A stretch of DNA of 64,000 nt from Cytophagaceae bacterium. Its GTDB lineage: Bacteria > Bacteroidota > Bacteroidia > Flavobacteriales > Flavobacteriaceae. The stretch lies in contig PALD01000038.1 in NCBI GenBank assembly GCA_002710685.1, positions 1-64,000 on the forward strand. Reading direction: 5' to 3'. Positions within the stretch are counted from its first letter, which is position 1. Each line of letters opens with the position of its first letter. This document shows, in pieces, positions 1-9,800 of the stretch. The position numbers were made by a program, and so were the translations under genes. Under the pieces are notes generated by a model that saw only the letters and a list, made by a program, of their open reading frames with translations, made no database searches and had not been told where the DNA came from.

Positions 1-20
1 GGTGTGTCGCCACCATATGT

Positions 21-143
21 AACAGGGGCTATAATTCATTGCTGCGGAATTTCCTCTCGGAAATTCCACGCAAGTTTGCTATCTTTCTTCACGGCGAAAA
101 TCCTGGCGGATTTTCACGCAACGATATAATAGCCGAGGACGTT
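21..143. repeat. Nested palindromic repeat, attC-like in architecture
   Basis: The stretch upstream of the first gene is a nested set of inverted repeats. Outer arms are AAC (21-23) with GTT (141-143) and GGCTAT (27-32) with ATAGCC (129-134). Inside are two perfect hairpins: GGAATTTCC/GGAAATTCC (46-54 and 59-67, loop TCTC) and GAAAATCC/GGATTTTC (96-103 and 108-115, loop TGGC). AAC...GTT outer ends around a long foldable stem recall integron attC sites, but the strict 7-base core consensus is not met. A related stretch follows the gene at 1277-1292. It is probably a mobile cassette boundary or an intergenic repeat family. No integrase is visible. Confidence 0.45.
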
Positions 144-145
144 TT

Positions 146-1261
146 ATGAAAAAAATCCGAACACAAATAATATTACTTACTTTATTGACAATTACGTTTA
201 ATGGATTTGCTCAAGAAGTAACGTTTTTAAACGCAGACGGTTTCTTTTCAATCGGAACACAATCAAATCGAACTGCTTCAATAACCTTGATAGATATTGA
301 CAAAGACGGAGATTTGGATGCACTTGTGGCAAATGGCAGGCATTGGGCAGAACAGAATTACATTTATTACAATGATGGAAAAGGAGGTTTTAAGGTGGCC
401 CAACCTTTAGGAAAATTCCTGGATGCTTCCTATACCATAAAAAGTGCTGACTTCAACAATGATGGATTTATGGACATTGCAGTTGTCAATGACAACATCC
501 CCAATAAACTATACTTCGGTTCCTTCAATCAAAACTTTGACAATGAAACCACGTTTGGGTCAATATCGCCTTCAAGAAACCTTGAAATAGCAGATATTGA
601 TAATGATGGAGACTTTGACTTGATACTATCAAATAGAAAAGCTGAAAACGAAATCTGCCTTAATGATGGAAAGGGAAAATTTGAAAACGCTATCACTTTT
701 GGCAATGATTCTGACCAAACAATTCAAACAAAAATTGTCGATATAGACAAAGACGGTTTTTTAGACTTAATTACAGCGGAAAGACAGAGTAAAAATAAAA
801 TTTATCTAAATGACGGAAAACAGAATTTTTCAAAAGTAATAGAATTTGGCAATGGAGAAGATGAAACCCGCTCTATTGACATTGGAGATTTTGACAATGA
901 TGGATTTTTAGATATTATAACAGGAAATTTAGGTTCAAAAAATAGCATTTATTTTGGCGACAAAAATTTGACTTTTGAGCGAGTTTTTGATTTCAAAACA
1001 ATACGTCAAACTTCATCAATAAAAGCAGCTGACTTAAATCAAGATGGATATTTAGATATAGTTGAAGGAAATTCAGAAGAACGGAATTATGTTTATTTAG
1101 GCCAGAAAAATGGCACGTTTTTAGAAATTGGTTTACGGGAAGACTTAAAAGATGATACTTATAATATAGAAATAGGAGATTTAAATAATGATGGATGTCC
1201 AGATATTGTTGAATCGAATTCGGGAACTTGGAATTTATATTACAGAACTCTGAAAAAATAA
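146..1261 (+). CDS. Secreted FG-GAP/VCBS repeat protein
   Basis: This 371-residue protein has an N-terminal signal peptide ending at about residue 23 (FNGFAQ). It then carries seven calcium-loop motifs of the form D-x-(D/N)-x-D-G-x-x-D, for example DIDKDGDLD, DFNNDGFMD, DIDNDGDFD, DFDNDGFLD and DLNNDGCPD. These are typical of integrin-alpha-like FG-GAP (VCBS) beta-propellers, so a secreted, calcium-dependent propeller is expected. There is no enzyme domain, no lipobox and no T9SS sorting domain, which makes the end location uncertain (periplasm or outside). The gene is AT-rich, stands alone, and lies between palindromic repeats that resemble each other, so it may be a captured cassette. Binding or adhesion is a family-level guess; the ligand is unknown. 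Confidence 0.85.
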   Translation: MKKIRTQIILLTLLTITFNGFAQEVTFLNADGFFSIGTQSNRTASITLIDIDKDGDLDALVANGRHWAEQNYIYYNDGKGGFKVAQPLGKFLDASYTIKSADFNNDGFMDIAVVNDNIPNKLYFGSFNQNFDNETTFGSISPSRNLEIADIDNDGDFDLILSNRKAENEICLNDGKGKFENAITFGNDSDQTIQTKIVDIDKDGFLDLITAERQSKNKIYLNDGKQNFSKVIEFGNGEDETRSIDIGDFDNDGFLDIITGNLGSKNSIYFGDKNLTFERVFDFKTIRQTSSIKAADLNQDGYLDIVEGNSEERNYVYLGQKNGTFLEIGLREDLKDDTYNIEIGDLNNDGCPDIVESNSGTWNLYYRTLKK

Positions 1262-1488
1262 CTGTGGCAACACACTGTATAATTTATTGCGGCTAGGCTA
1301 TATTACTAATCGGTATTCATTGCAATATGTTATATTCAGTTAGGAGAAATCATTGCTAATTTCCGTAACAAATCATAAATGATATTCCGGCAACAAGTAT
1401 AACCCGTCTTATCTAAACCCATCAAAAGCATTTATTTTAATAATATCTTTTACCCCAAATAAAATAAGCGGAATCAAATACCTGATAA
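1262..1488. other. Intergenic region with partial copy of the upstream repeat
   Basis: There is no gene here. The first 40 bases contain TATAATTTATTGCGGC (1277-1292), which matches the upstream TATAATTCATTGCTGCGG (29-46) apart from small differences, so the FG-GAP gene is flanked by related sequence on both sides. The rest is AT-rich and presumably contains the promoter of the Crp/Fnr gene. I see no clear -7 element or terminator. Confidence 0.35.
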
Positions 1489-2064
1489 ATGAATCTTTTT
1501 AAAAAGTATATAACCAAGGTAATAGGATTGACCCAAAATCATTTTGAGCAACTAGAAAATTTGATTCTAAAAGAAGAGATAAGTAAGAACAAGTATCTTG
1601 TCACTCCAGGGACGGTATGTGGTTTTTTAGCTTTTGTAAACACAGGGATATTGAGATATTATATTGATAAAGAGGGAGATGAGTTTAATATTGACTTTCA
1701 TTTTCCGGCAGGTTTTGCAAGTGCCTATTCTAGTTTTTTAACACAAAAACCTGCCGTGGGATATTTACAGGCTTTAGAAGATACCGAAGTTTTTATCTTA
1801 AAAAAAGATGATTATGATAATCTTTTAAAAACATCTGATGAGTGGTATAAACTGGCTAAACATATTAGTGATGACTACTTCTTGCGAAAATGTAAACGTC
1901 AAACCTCACTTTTAATGGATACTGCAAAAGATAGGTATGATCTATTACTCACCACCTATCCCGGTATTGAGCAATGGGTGCCTCAATATCATATAGCTTC
2001 TTATCTAGGGATAAAACCTGAATCTCTTAGCAGGATCAAATCCTTAACATACATCAAGAAATAA
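1489..2064 (+). CDS. Crp/Fnr-family transcriptional regulator
   Basis: This 191-residue protein has a cyclic-nucleotide-binding-like beta-roll (about residues 20-115: VTPGTVCGFLAFVNTG, then YIDKEGDEFNIDFHFPAG). A connecting helix and a C-terminal winged helix-turn-helix follow (about 150-188), ending in the recognition-helix-like YHIASYLGIKPESLSRIKS. This is the usual build of the small Bacteroidota Crp-like regulators, which often lack the residues that bind cAMP; the ligand cannot be read from the sequence. It lies 41 bases upstream of an alpha/beta hydrolase on the same strand and may control it. The HTH belongs to the family, while the regulatory target is inference. Confidence 0.85.
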   Translation: MNLFKKYITKVIGLTQNHFEQLENLILKEEISKNKYLVTPGTVCGFLAFVNTGILRYYIDKEGDEFNIDFHFPAGFASAYSSFLTQKPAVGYLQALEDTEVFILKKDDYDNLLKTSDEWYKLAKHISDDYFLRKCKRQTSLLMDTAKDRYDLLLTTYPGIEQWVPQYHIASYLGIKPESLSRIKSLTYIKK

Positions 2065-2105
2065 AACAGCATTGTTATTGACCTTTGGCGCTTAAAATAA
2101 ACCTC

Positions 2106-3008
2106 ATGAAGCACAAGGAAACCTTAACAATTCTTTTCTCATTGATTTCATTATTGGCAATAGGGCAACGCTCAATGCCCTTAAAAAAACACTTAATCAT
2201 TCAGGGCAGTAAAATTTCATATTATGAACAAGGTCAAGGTGATGTAATAATCCTATTGCACGGTTGGCCTCAAACCTCCTATACATGGAGAAAGGTGATC
2301 CCCATACTCTCAAAAGAAAATAGGGTAGTGGCCATTGACCTTCCGGGAACGGGATATAGCGGCCCTACGGTAAGATATGATAATAAAAGCATTGCAAGTA
2401 TTATCCATGAGGTCACGACCGGGCTTGGCATCACCTCCTTCCATTTAGTGGGGCATGATGTGGGCGCATGGGTATCTGCTACCTATGCACTGCTTTATGA
2501 AGAGCAATTAAAGACTTTGACGCTTATTGAGGCCGGCATTCCCGGTTTGATCGATCCTTCTCTTTTTGTTCCTGAAAATGCCAATAAAATCTGGCAATTC
2601 TACTTTAATCAAATTGAAGTGCTCCCAGAAGAATTGGTCGTAGGTAAAGAAAAAACCTATTTGTCATGGTTTTTTGATACAAAGTCATTTGTTAAATCTG
2701 CCATAAGCAAGCAGGATCTAAAAGTCTATTACAAGGCCAATAAGGGTAAAGAAAAGCTTAAAAACGGCTTTAATTACTACAGGGCCTTTAGCGAAAGCAG
2801 TACGGCAAACATTCAACTTAAAAAGAAATTGCACATACCGGTTTTGGCCATTGGTGGTGACCACGCAGTAGGTTACGGGGTGGGTAAATCGGTTGAGGGT
2901 ATTACAACAAATTTACAATCGGTTTCCATTGCTGATTGTGGCCATTACATCCCAGAAGAAAAGCCGCTTGAACTTTCCAAACTGATTTTGACATTAGTTA
3001 AAAGATAA
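2106..3008 (+). CDS. Alpha/beta hydrolase with Asp nucleophile (epoxide hydrolase/dehalogenase type)
   Basis: From the ATG at 2106 the product has 300 residues and a signal-like N-terminus (MKHKETLTILFSLISLLAIG). An in-frame TTG at 2085 would add seven residues in front of that segment and is less likely. The oxyanion motif HGWP sits near residue 52. The nucleophile elbow is GHDVG with Asp near 118, and CGHY near 280 supplies the catalytic His. An Asp nucleophile points to the epoxide hydrolase or haloacetate/haloalkane dehalogenase branch rather than to serine esterases. The substrate is unknown. It probably acts in the periplasm and may be co-transcribed with the Crp/Fnr gene just upstream. 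Confidence 0.8.
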   Translation: MKHKETLTILFSLISLLAIGQRSMPLKKHLIIQGSKISYYEQGQGDVIILLHGWPQTSYTWRKVIPILSKENRVVAIDLPGTGYSGPTVRYDNKSIASIIHEVTTGLGITSFHLVGHDVGAWVSATYALLYEEQLKTLTLIEAGIPGLIDPSLFVPENANKIWQFYFNQIEVLPEELVVGKEKTYLSWFFDTKSFVKSAISKQDLKVYYKANKGKEKLKNGFNYYRAFSESSTANIQLKKKLHIPVLAIGGDHAVGYGVGKSVEGITTNLQSVSIADCGHYIPEEKPLELSKLILTLVKR

Positions 3009-3061
3009 ATACTGGTTTTTCTTTCCCTTCTGGGGAAAATTGACAACTGCGGTTGAAATTA

Positions 3062-3078
3062 TTTGGCTTTAAGCCAAA
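3062..3078. repeat. Dispersed TTTGGC/GCCAAA palindrome, intergenic copy
   Basis: TTTGGCTT and AAGCCAAA form a perfect 8-base inverted repeat around one T. It is the first member of a palindrome family seen repeatedly across the window, and it lies between the hydrolase and the DUF4256 gene. Confidence 0.6.
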
Positions 3079-3152
3079 AGGTATTAAATTCATGGCAACG
3101 TAATCACGGTATAGTGAGAACACGGCGAAAGCAAAGCAATAAGACCATGTAG

Positions 3153-3716
3153 ATGAAAAGTAAAGATCAACTTACACCAGAAGAACAACAAACGCTTATC
3201 AGGACACTTAAGGCAAGGTTTGAAAAGAACATGGCCCGTCATCCAGACATGTCCTGGAAAAAGGTCGAGCATAAATTGCTCCTGAAGGAAAACAAGTTGA
3301 ATGCGCTCCATGCCATGGAAGAAACCGGGGGCGAACCAGATGTGATAGCCGTTGACGGGGCTACAGATGAATATACATTTTTTGATTGTTCTAAAGAAAG
3401 TCCGCAGGGTAGGAGGAGCCTGTGTTATGACCGGCAGGCCCTTGAAGCCCGTAAAAAGTTCAAGCCCAGGAACAGCGTCATGGACCTTGCCGCGGCAATG
3501 GGCATTGAACCCCTTGAAGAAGGGGATTATCGTAAGCTTCAGCAATATGGTGACTTTGATACAAAAACCTCCAGCTGGTTATCAACGCCATCCAGCATAC
3601 GTGAGCGGGGAGGTGCCATTTTTGGAGATTTTAGGTACGGTGAGGTTTTTATCTACCATAACGGGGCAGATTCTTATTATGCGGCACGCGGCTTTCGCGG
3701 TAAGCTAAAGGTCTAG
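3153..3716 (+). CDS. DUF4256 domain protein
   Basis: The 187-residue protein matches the DUF4256 family over nearly its full length. Landmarks are an N-terminal helical stretch (LKARFEKNMARHP), TGGEPDVIAVDG near 58-70, EYTFFDCSKESPQGRRSLCYDR (about 73-94), SVMDLAAAMGIE, FDTKTSSWLSTP, and a C-terminal YHNGADSYYAARGFRG. It has no signal peptide or membrane segment, so it is cytosolic. The molecular function is not established. The family is widespread as stand-alone genes in Bacteroidota and Firmicutes. It appears to be monocistronic here, with no functional hint from its neighbours. Confidence 0.85.
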   Translation: MKSKDQLTPEEQQTLIRTLKARFEKNMARHPDMSWKKVEHKLLLKENKLNALHAMEETGGEPDVIAVDGATDEYTFFDCSKESPQGRRSLCYDRQALEARKKFKPRNSVMDLAAAMGIEPLEEGDYRKLQQYGDFDTKTSSWLSTPSSIRERGGAIFGDFRYGEVFIYHNGADSYYAARGFRGKLKV

Positions 3717-3802
3717 CGGCAGTTAATCCCACCCCGTTAATTTTACCTTCAATGTATTACCTTAGCGGCATGGTATCTAACCAGTACATTACTATACACT
3801 CC

Positions 3803-6625
3803 ATGCGCTATACCTATACAATACTGTTTTTTGCCATGTGCTTATTGGTCATGGTTTTCCCGGGCAATGCTCAAGAGTTACCGCCCGTGCAAAACTATCT
3901 TCCTCAAGAATATCTGGCTGGCAATCAAAACTGGGGCATTGCCCAGGATGATGATAGAAAGCTTTATTTTGCCAATAACAATGGCCTGCTGGTCTTCAAT
4001 GGCTCCCAGTGGAAACTATACAGCTCTCCAAACAACACCATCTTACGCTCTGTCAATTTTAAGGACGGCAAGGTCTATACAGGGGCGTATATGGATTTTG
4101 GCTTTTGGCAGGAAGATGACAAGGGGCTGTTAAACTATACATCACTCACTAAATCCCTCAACCTGGATGTGATGGAGGATGAGCAATTCTGGAAGATATT
4201 CTTCATCAATCAATATGTCGCTTTTCAATCCCTCAACAATATTTATCTCCATGACATGGTAACAGGAGAAGTGCAGGTAATCGAGTCTGGTGGTGTATTG
4301 TTGAAGTCTTTTAAATGGGGCAACACCATTTACTACCAGGTCGCCGGTGAGGGTTTGTATAAAATTGAAGCAGGAGAACCCCAGCTGTTATTTAGTGGTG
4401 AGGGTTTTTATAACGATGTTATTGTTTCAATCCATGAGAACGTGAGCGGTAACCTGGTCTTGCTTACACAGAACAATGGCTTCTATACCTTTGACAAGGC
4501 CGCTGGTGTCAATAAATGGAATGCCCCATCCAGCAACATCCTCTCAAGGGAGTCCGTGTACTCTGCAATTTCCACCCTGGGCGGCGAGCTCATCGTGGGC
4601 ACGGTTGCAAATGGACTTTATAAGATAGATTCTTCGGGCGCTATCGTGACACACATCAATCAAACAAAGGGGCTGGCAAATAATACCGTGCTTTCAGCCT
4701 TTGAAGATGTTGATGGCAATATGTGGCTGGGCCTGGACAATGGCATAAGCGTGATCAATTTCAATTCGCCCTTCCGGGTTTTTCAGGATAGCGAGGGTAA
4801 ACTGGGCACCATCTATACTTCGGCAATTTATGAAGGCAACCTTTACCTGGGCACTAATCAGGGCCTTTTCTATAAACCCGCTGATAAAAATGTGTCTTTT
4901 GAGCTTGTACCAGGTACCCGGGGGCAGGTTTGGGTATTGAGGAAGCTTAAGGGAGCATTGTTTTGCGGGCATAACCTAGGTACATTTATCATCAAGGGTG
5001 GCAGCGCTGACCTGGTGTGCAACGTGCCCGGCACCTGGGATTTAAAAGCAGTTTCCTGGAATGATGATATTATCCTTCAGGGCAATTATAGCGGTTTATA
5101 TGTTTTGCAACAAAAGCAAGGACAGTGGACACTGCGCAATAAGCTGGACGGTTTTGATATCTCCAGCAGGTTCTTTGAAATGTATGATGCGCAGACCCTT
5201 TTGGTAAGCCATGAATACAAAGGTGTTTTTAAATTGAAGGTTGATGAAGGTTTGCAGAAAGCCCAGGAATATACCCTGATATCCCGGGATGGCAATGGGG
5301 CTAAAAGTGGACTGGTAAAATATCAGGGCGATATTTTATATGCCTACAATGGCGGAATAATGAAATATGACCCCCAACGCCAAAAACTTTTCAAGGACAC
5401 TCTTTTTTCACGCGGATTGCTACAAAACAGTGAATATGTAAGCGGCCGGCTCATAGCAGATGCTGAAAAGGATATGCTATGGGGGTTCACGAGGGACGGG
5501 CTCGTATATTTTAATCCCGCAAGCCTTGATAATGAAATGGTGGTGCACAGGATTGCCTTTCCCTCACAAAAAAGAAAGGATATGCAGGGATATGAAAACC
5601 TGGAAAGCCTGGGGAACAATAAATATCTACTGGGCTTTGCGGGAGGATATTCCATAGTTGACCTGGAGGGGCTTGATGAACAAGAATTTGAGATCGAGCT
5701 TCAATCTGTCGAGAATAAATTCCGCGAAGGCGAAACGGAAAATTATTCCGCTATAAGCGAAACAGAATTTGAGGCAAAACTCAATAACCCTGCATTTACC
5801 TATACCGTGCCCGTTTATGGAAAATTTCAGGCCGTACAGTATCAATACAGGTTACTGGGCCTATATGAAAACTGGGGGGAGTGGACCACGGATACAAAGG
5901 CCTATTTTGAAAACCTGCCGCATGGCGATTATACTTTTGAGGTACGGGCAAAAATCAATGATAAAGTTACCCAAAACTTGGCTAGGTATTCATTTACCAT
6001 ACATAGGCCGTGGTATATTTCAATTCCTGCAATCGTGCTGTACGTACTTGCTTTTGTTGCGTTGTTGGTGCTTTTTCATTTTAGCAATAGAAAATACTAT
6101 AATAAGCAGCGCGAGAAGCTCATTGAAGAAAATCAGCGGGAACTGGAGATAACAAAGGTCAAGAGCGAGGGTGAGCTTATCAAACTGCGCAATGAGAAGC
6201 TACAACATGATGTGGAAAGCAAGAACAGGGAACTTGCGGTATCCACCATAAGTATGGTACGCAAAAACGAACTGCTCAATAAAATAAAGAAGGACCTCTT
6301 GCAAGTAGAGGATACCGCCCAGATAAAGAACGTGGTCAAGACCATTGATAAAAACTTGAGCAACAATAAAGATTGGGAATTTTTTGAAGAAGCCTTCAAC
6401 AATGCAGATAAGGATTTCCTACATAAGATAAAAGACCAACATCCCAACCTTACCCCCAGCGATCTAAAATTATGTGCTTACCTACGGCTTAACCTATCTT
6501 CAAAAGAAATTGCTCCATTGCTTAATATTTCCATACGAAGTGTGGAGATAAAAAGGTATCGTTTGCGCAAAAAAATGGACCTGGAGCATGAAGATGGCCT
6601 AGTTGATTATATCCTATCTGTATGA
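3803..6625 (+). CDS. Membrane sensor-regulator: beta-propeller, Y_Y_Y domain, LuxR-type HTH
   Basis: Started at the ATG at 3803 (MRYTYTILFF, a good signal peptide ending GNAQ), the product has about 940 residues; an upstream ATG at 3752 would put 17 residues before the signal. The N-terminal 650 residues form two-component-regulator propeller repeats (GIAQDDDRKLYFANNNGLLVF; DVDGNMWLGLDNGISVI). A triple-tyrosine Ig-like domain follows, then a transmembrane helix at about 736-760 and a coiled coil (760-850). The C-terminus is a LuxR/GerE-like HTH at about 882-926 (LTPSDLKLCAYLRLNLSSKE). There is no kinase or receiver, so it is a one-component transmembrane regulator. It ends 256 bases before SusC and is the obvious regulator of the glucan locus. 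Confidence 0.88.
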   Translation: MRYTYTILFFAMCLLVMVFPGNAQELPPVQNYLPQEYLAGNQNWGIAQDDDRKLYFANNNGLLVFNGSQWKLYSSPNNTILRSVNFKDGKVYTGAYMDFGFWQEDDKGLLNYTSLTKSLNLDVMEDEQFWKIFFINQYVAFQSLNNIYLHDMVTGEVQVIESGGVLLKSFKWGNTIYYQVAGEGLYKIEAGEPQLLFSGEGFYNDVIVSIHENVSGNLVLLTQNNGFYTFDKAAGVNKWNAPSSNILSRESVYSAISTLGGELIVGTVANGLYKIDSSGAIVTHINQTKGLANNTVLSAFEDVDGNMWLGLDNGISVINFNSPFRVFQDSEGKLGTIYTSAIYEGNLYLGTNQGLFYKPADKNVSFELVPGTRGQVWVLRKLKGALFCGHNLGTFIIKGGSADLVCNVPGTWDLKAVSWNDDIILQGNYSGLYVLQQKQGQWTLRNKLDGFDISSRFFEMYDAQTLLVSHEYKGVFKLKVDEGLQKAQEYTLISRDGNGAKSGLVKYQGDILYAYNGGIMKYDPQRQKLFKDTLFSRGLLQNSEYVSGRLIADAEKDMLWGFTRDGLVYFNPASLDNEMVVHRIAFPSQKRKDMQGYENLESLGNNKYLLGFAGGYSIVDLEGLDEQEFEIELQSVENKFREGETENYSAISETEFEAKLNNPAFTYTVPVYGKFQAVQYQYRLLGLYENWGEWTTDTKAYFENLPHGDYTFEVRAKINDKVTQNLARYSFTIHRPWYISIPAIVLYVLAFVALLVLFHFSNRKYYNKQREKLIEENQRELEITKVKSEGELIKLRNEKLQHDVESKNRELAVSTISMVRKNELLNKIKKDLLQVEDTAQIKNVVKTIDKNLSNNKDWEFFEEAFNNADKDFLHKIKDQHPNLTPSDLKLCAYLRLNLSSKEIAPLLNISIRSVEIKRYRLRKKMDLEHEDGLVDYILSV

Positions 6626-6647
6626 TGTGGTAAACCACAAACGTTAA

Positions 6648-6669
6648 ATTACCTCAACATTACCTCAAC
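6648..6669. promoter_or_regulatory. Tandem 11-bp direct repeat, candidate operator of the glucan locus
   Basis: ATTACCTCAAC occurs twice back to back (6648-6658 and 6659-6669), placing identical bases one helical turn apart. It lies just after the membrane-bound LuxR-type regulator gene and about 80 bases before the -7-like element of the SusC operon. This is a plausible binding site for that regulator. The function is inferred. Confidence 0.5.
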
Positions 6670-6746
6670 TATAACGTTTTTTATCTTATATCATAATAAT
6701 TATCTGTATCAAAATTAGTTGATTAATATATTGATATGTAATATAT

Positions 6747-6754
6747 TACGTTTG
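6747..6754 (+). promoter_or_regulatory. Candidate Bacteroidota -7 element before SusC
   Basis: TACGTTTG fits the Bacteroidota -7 consensus TAnnTTTG. A TTG at the expected -33 spacing is not clear. It would leave a 5' leader of roughly 120 bases before the SusC start at 6882. Confidence 0.4.
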
Positions 6755-6881
6755 TTTTGTTAAGAAAAACCCAATATTCATAATAAATTACAGGTATGTA
6801 GATTTTTTGTTGTGGTGCATTATTGTTGTTTTTTATAAATGCCCCGTAATTTTCACCACATTCGAAAAATCAATACTACAA

Positions 6882-9800
6882 ATGAAAAAAATCCTTGGAT
6901 TAACTATCCTATTTTTTAGTTCGCTGGGGTTGTACGCTCAATCGTTTTCGGTTTCGGGGACGGTTACATCTCAAGAAGATGGGCTGCCACTTCCTGGAGT
7001 AAATGTTCTGGTAGAAGGAACAAACAATGGTGCCGTCACAGATTTTGATGGTAACTATACCCTTAATGATGTTGGGGCTGGGCAGGTACTTTCCATTTCT
7101 TTTTTGGGCTTCAAGACCCAGAAGGTAACCGTCAACAGTCAACGTACGATTAATGTAAGTCTTGAAGAAGATTCACAGTCACTTGATGAAGTCATCGTGA
7201 TAGGGTATGGGTCGCAGGTCAAGCGGCAGGTCACCGGTGCGGTCTCCACGGTAAGTGATGAGACCATTGCAAACCTAGAACCACTCAATGCCGCGCAGGC
7301 ACTTCAGGGTACGACTTCTGGTGTTAATGTGACGCCACAAGGTGGAGCTCCCGGGGCAAGTGCAAACATCAGGATACGTGGTGTTGCCACAAATGGTGAC
7401 AACAGGCCCTTGATTATCCTGGACGGTTTTCAATATGATGGTGATTTAAACTCCCTGAACCCGTCAGATATCGAGAACATGACCGTACTTAAGGATGCGC
7501 AGGCTGCCATTTATGGGGCCATTGCCGCAAACGGGGTCATCCTCGTTACCACAAAGGCGGGTCGCAGAAATCAAAAAGCCAAGATAAGCTATGACGGGTA
7601 CACCGGCATCCAGGAAACAACGCGTACATTGCCCATGCTCAATGCTCAGGAATACGTGCTCCTGCTTAACGAGAGTTATGCAAACGCTGGTCAAAACCTT
7701 CCTTTTCCCAATGCTTCGGGATATGGAGTGGGCACGAACTGGCAGGACGAGGTTTTTCAAAAAGCGCCCGTATCAAGCCATAACTTGAGGATTGACGGTG
7801 GTGCAGAAAACATAAATTATTCCATAAGTGGCTCACACCTTTTTCAAGAAGGTATCGTGGGCGGCGACAAGGCCAGCCAGAGAAGAAATACGGCGTCCAT
7901 TGCTCTTAATGCTGACCTTTCTGAAAAGTTGAACATTTCAACAAAACTATACTACACATATAGAAAATCTAGGGGCATCAACTCCTTTAGCCTGGGTTCA
8001 GTACTTTTTAATGCGGCAAATATTGCTCCCATTATTGACCCTTCTGTAGATAACCTTGACGGCGAAATAAATTTGGGCAACGAGGTTGTCAATCCTTTGA
8101 CACAGATAAGAAATACCTTTAACAGTACCCGTCTCAATAGGTTGAGCGGAAACTTTCAGGCTTCTTACGATTATGCCAAGAACTTTGAATTGACCGGAAG
8201 GATAGGTTTCAACACCACCGAAACAAAGGGTAGGGATTTTGCCCCTATATACAATTATGGCACTGGTAAGATTTACACTAGGGATGGCAACATGGTGAGC
8301 TTGTCCAATGTTAATGATAACGATTATACTTTTGACCTGTTTACTACCTATGACAATACCATTAATGAAAGCCATGACGTTACCGTCACCGTGGGTATGA
8401 CGGCATATAAGACCTGGGGGCAAGGATTGTTTGGCAGCCGTACAGATGTGCAGAGCAACAGTTGGGAATTTGCAGATTTCAATACCGCTACGGGAACAGG
8501 GGATAATCAAACCAATAGTTCATATGCTTACGATATAAGAAGGCTATCTTATTTTGCCCGTTTACAATATGCATTTCAGGATAAATATTTGCTTTCTGCG
8601 ATGTTGAGAAGGGATAGTTCTACACGTTTTGCTCCTGATAAAAGGATAGCACCGTTCCCATCGTTTACAGCTGGATGGGTCTTTACTGAAGAAGGCTTTT
8701 TCCCAGAGAATGACATCCTGACCTTTGGAAAATTAAGGGGTAGTTATGGTGTGCTGGGCAATGATAGAATAGGAGATTTTCTGTATCTATCACTACTGGG
8801 CGGCGAGGCCACGTATGTGCTGGGCCCAGACCAGGCACTTGTTAATGGCCGTGCGCTGGGGGCACTCCCCAATCCTGAAGTACAATGGGAAGAGGCAAAG
8901 AAATTTGATTTGGGACTTGACCTGAATTTCTTTGGCGGAAGCCTAACATTTACAGCTGACTATTATGTCAACAACCGGGATAACCTCTTGATACCAAATA
9001 TTCCGGTATCTGGTATTTATGGTACGGGAGCGCCTGGAGCGACCAGCCCTACAATAAATGCTGGCGCTGTTGAGAATAAAGGTTTTGAATTTGAATTAGG
9101 GTACAATCATTCATTCAGTGATAATTTTTCACTTAGTACAAACTTTAACGTGAGTACGCTTGACAATGAAGTCACCGAGGTGAACGGGACCAACTTTATA
9201 GAAGGGGGAGGTTTTGGCGTAGGCCAGCCCGCACCCGCAAGGATGGAAGTAGGTATGCCACTGGGTTATTTTTATGGGTATAAAACTGATGGAATCTTCC
9301 AGAACGGGCAAGAAGTTGCCGCGCATCCTTCACAGGCCGCTCTGGGAGCAGAGGCTATGCCGGGAGACATTCGCTATGTGGATGTCAATGAAGATGGTGT
9401 GATAGATGCTAACGATAGGACCTACATTGGGGATCCTATCCCAGAGGTAACCTTTGGTTTCAACCTATCGCTCAACTACAAGAACTTTGACTTTACCACA
9501 TATACCTATGGTAACCTGGGCAATGAAATAGTAAGGAACTATGAGCGTAACCAGCCTAATGTGAACCGCATGAGCTACGTGCTTGACAGGTGGACGGGAG
9601 AAGGAACAAGCACGACCGTACCCAGGGTCACCACCGCCCCCACTGCAAATGGCGTTTTCTCAGAATATTATGTTGAGGATGGTTCATTTACCAGGATACA
9701 AACGGTTAGCCTGGGCTATACTGTACCTGAGGTATTTACTGAGCGTGTGGGAGTAAGCAAGTTTAGGGTGTATGCTAAAGTAGACAACCTGCACACCTTT

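Noticed and set aside
21..143. Calling the upstream repeat a true integron attC site
   Set aside because: The 7-base core sites do not match RYYYAAC and GTTRRRY, and no integrase is present. It is kept as attC-like only.
3090..3545. Minus-strand open frame of 151 codons
   Set aside because: It overlaps the DUF4256 gene, whose product matches its family over the whole length. The antisense product is low-quality and has no features.
7998..8510. Minus-strand open frame of 170 codons inside the SusC gene
   Set aside because: Antisense of the SusC barrel, without a recognisable domain or leader.
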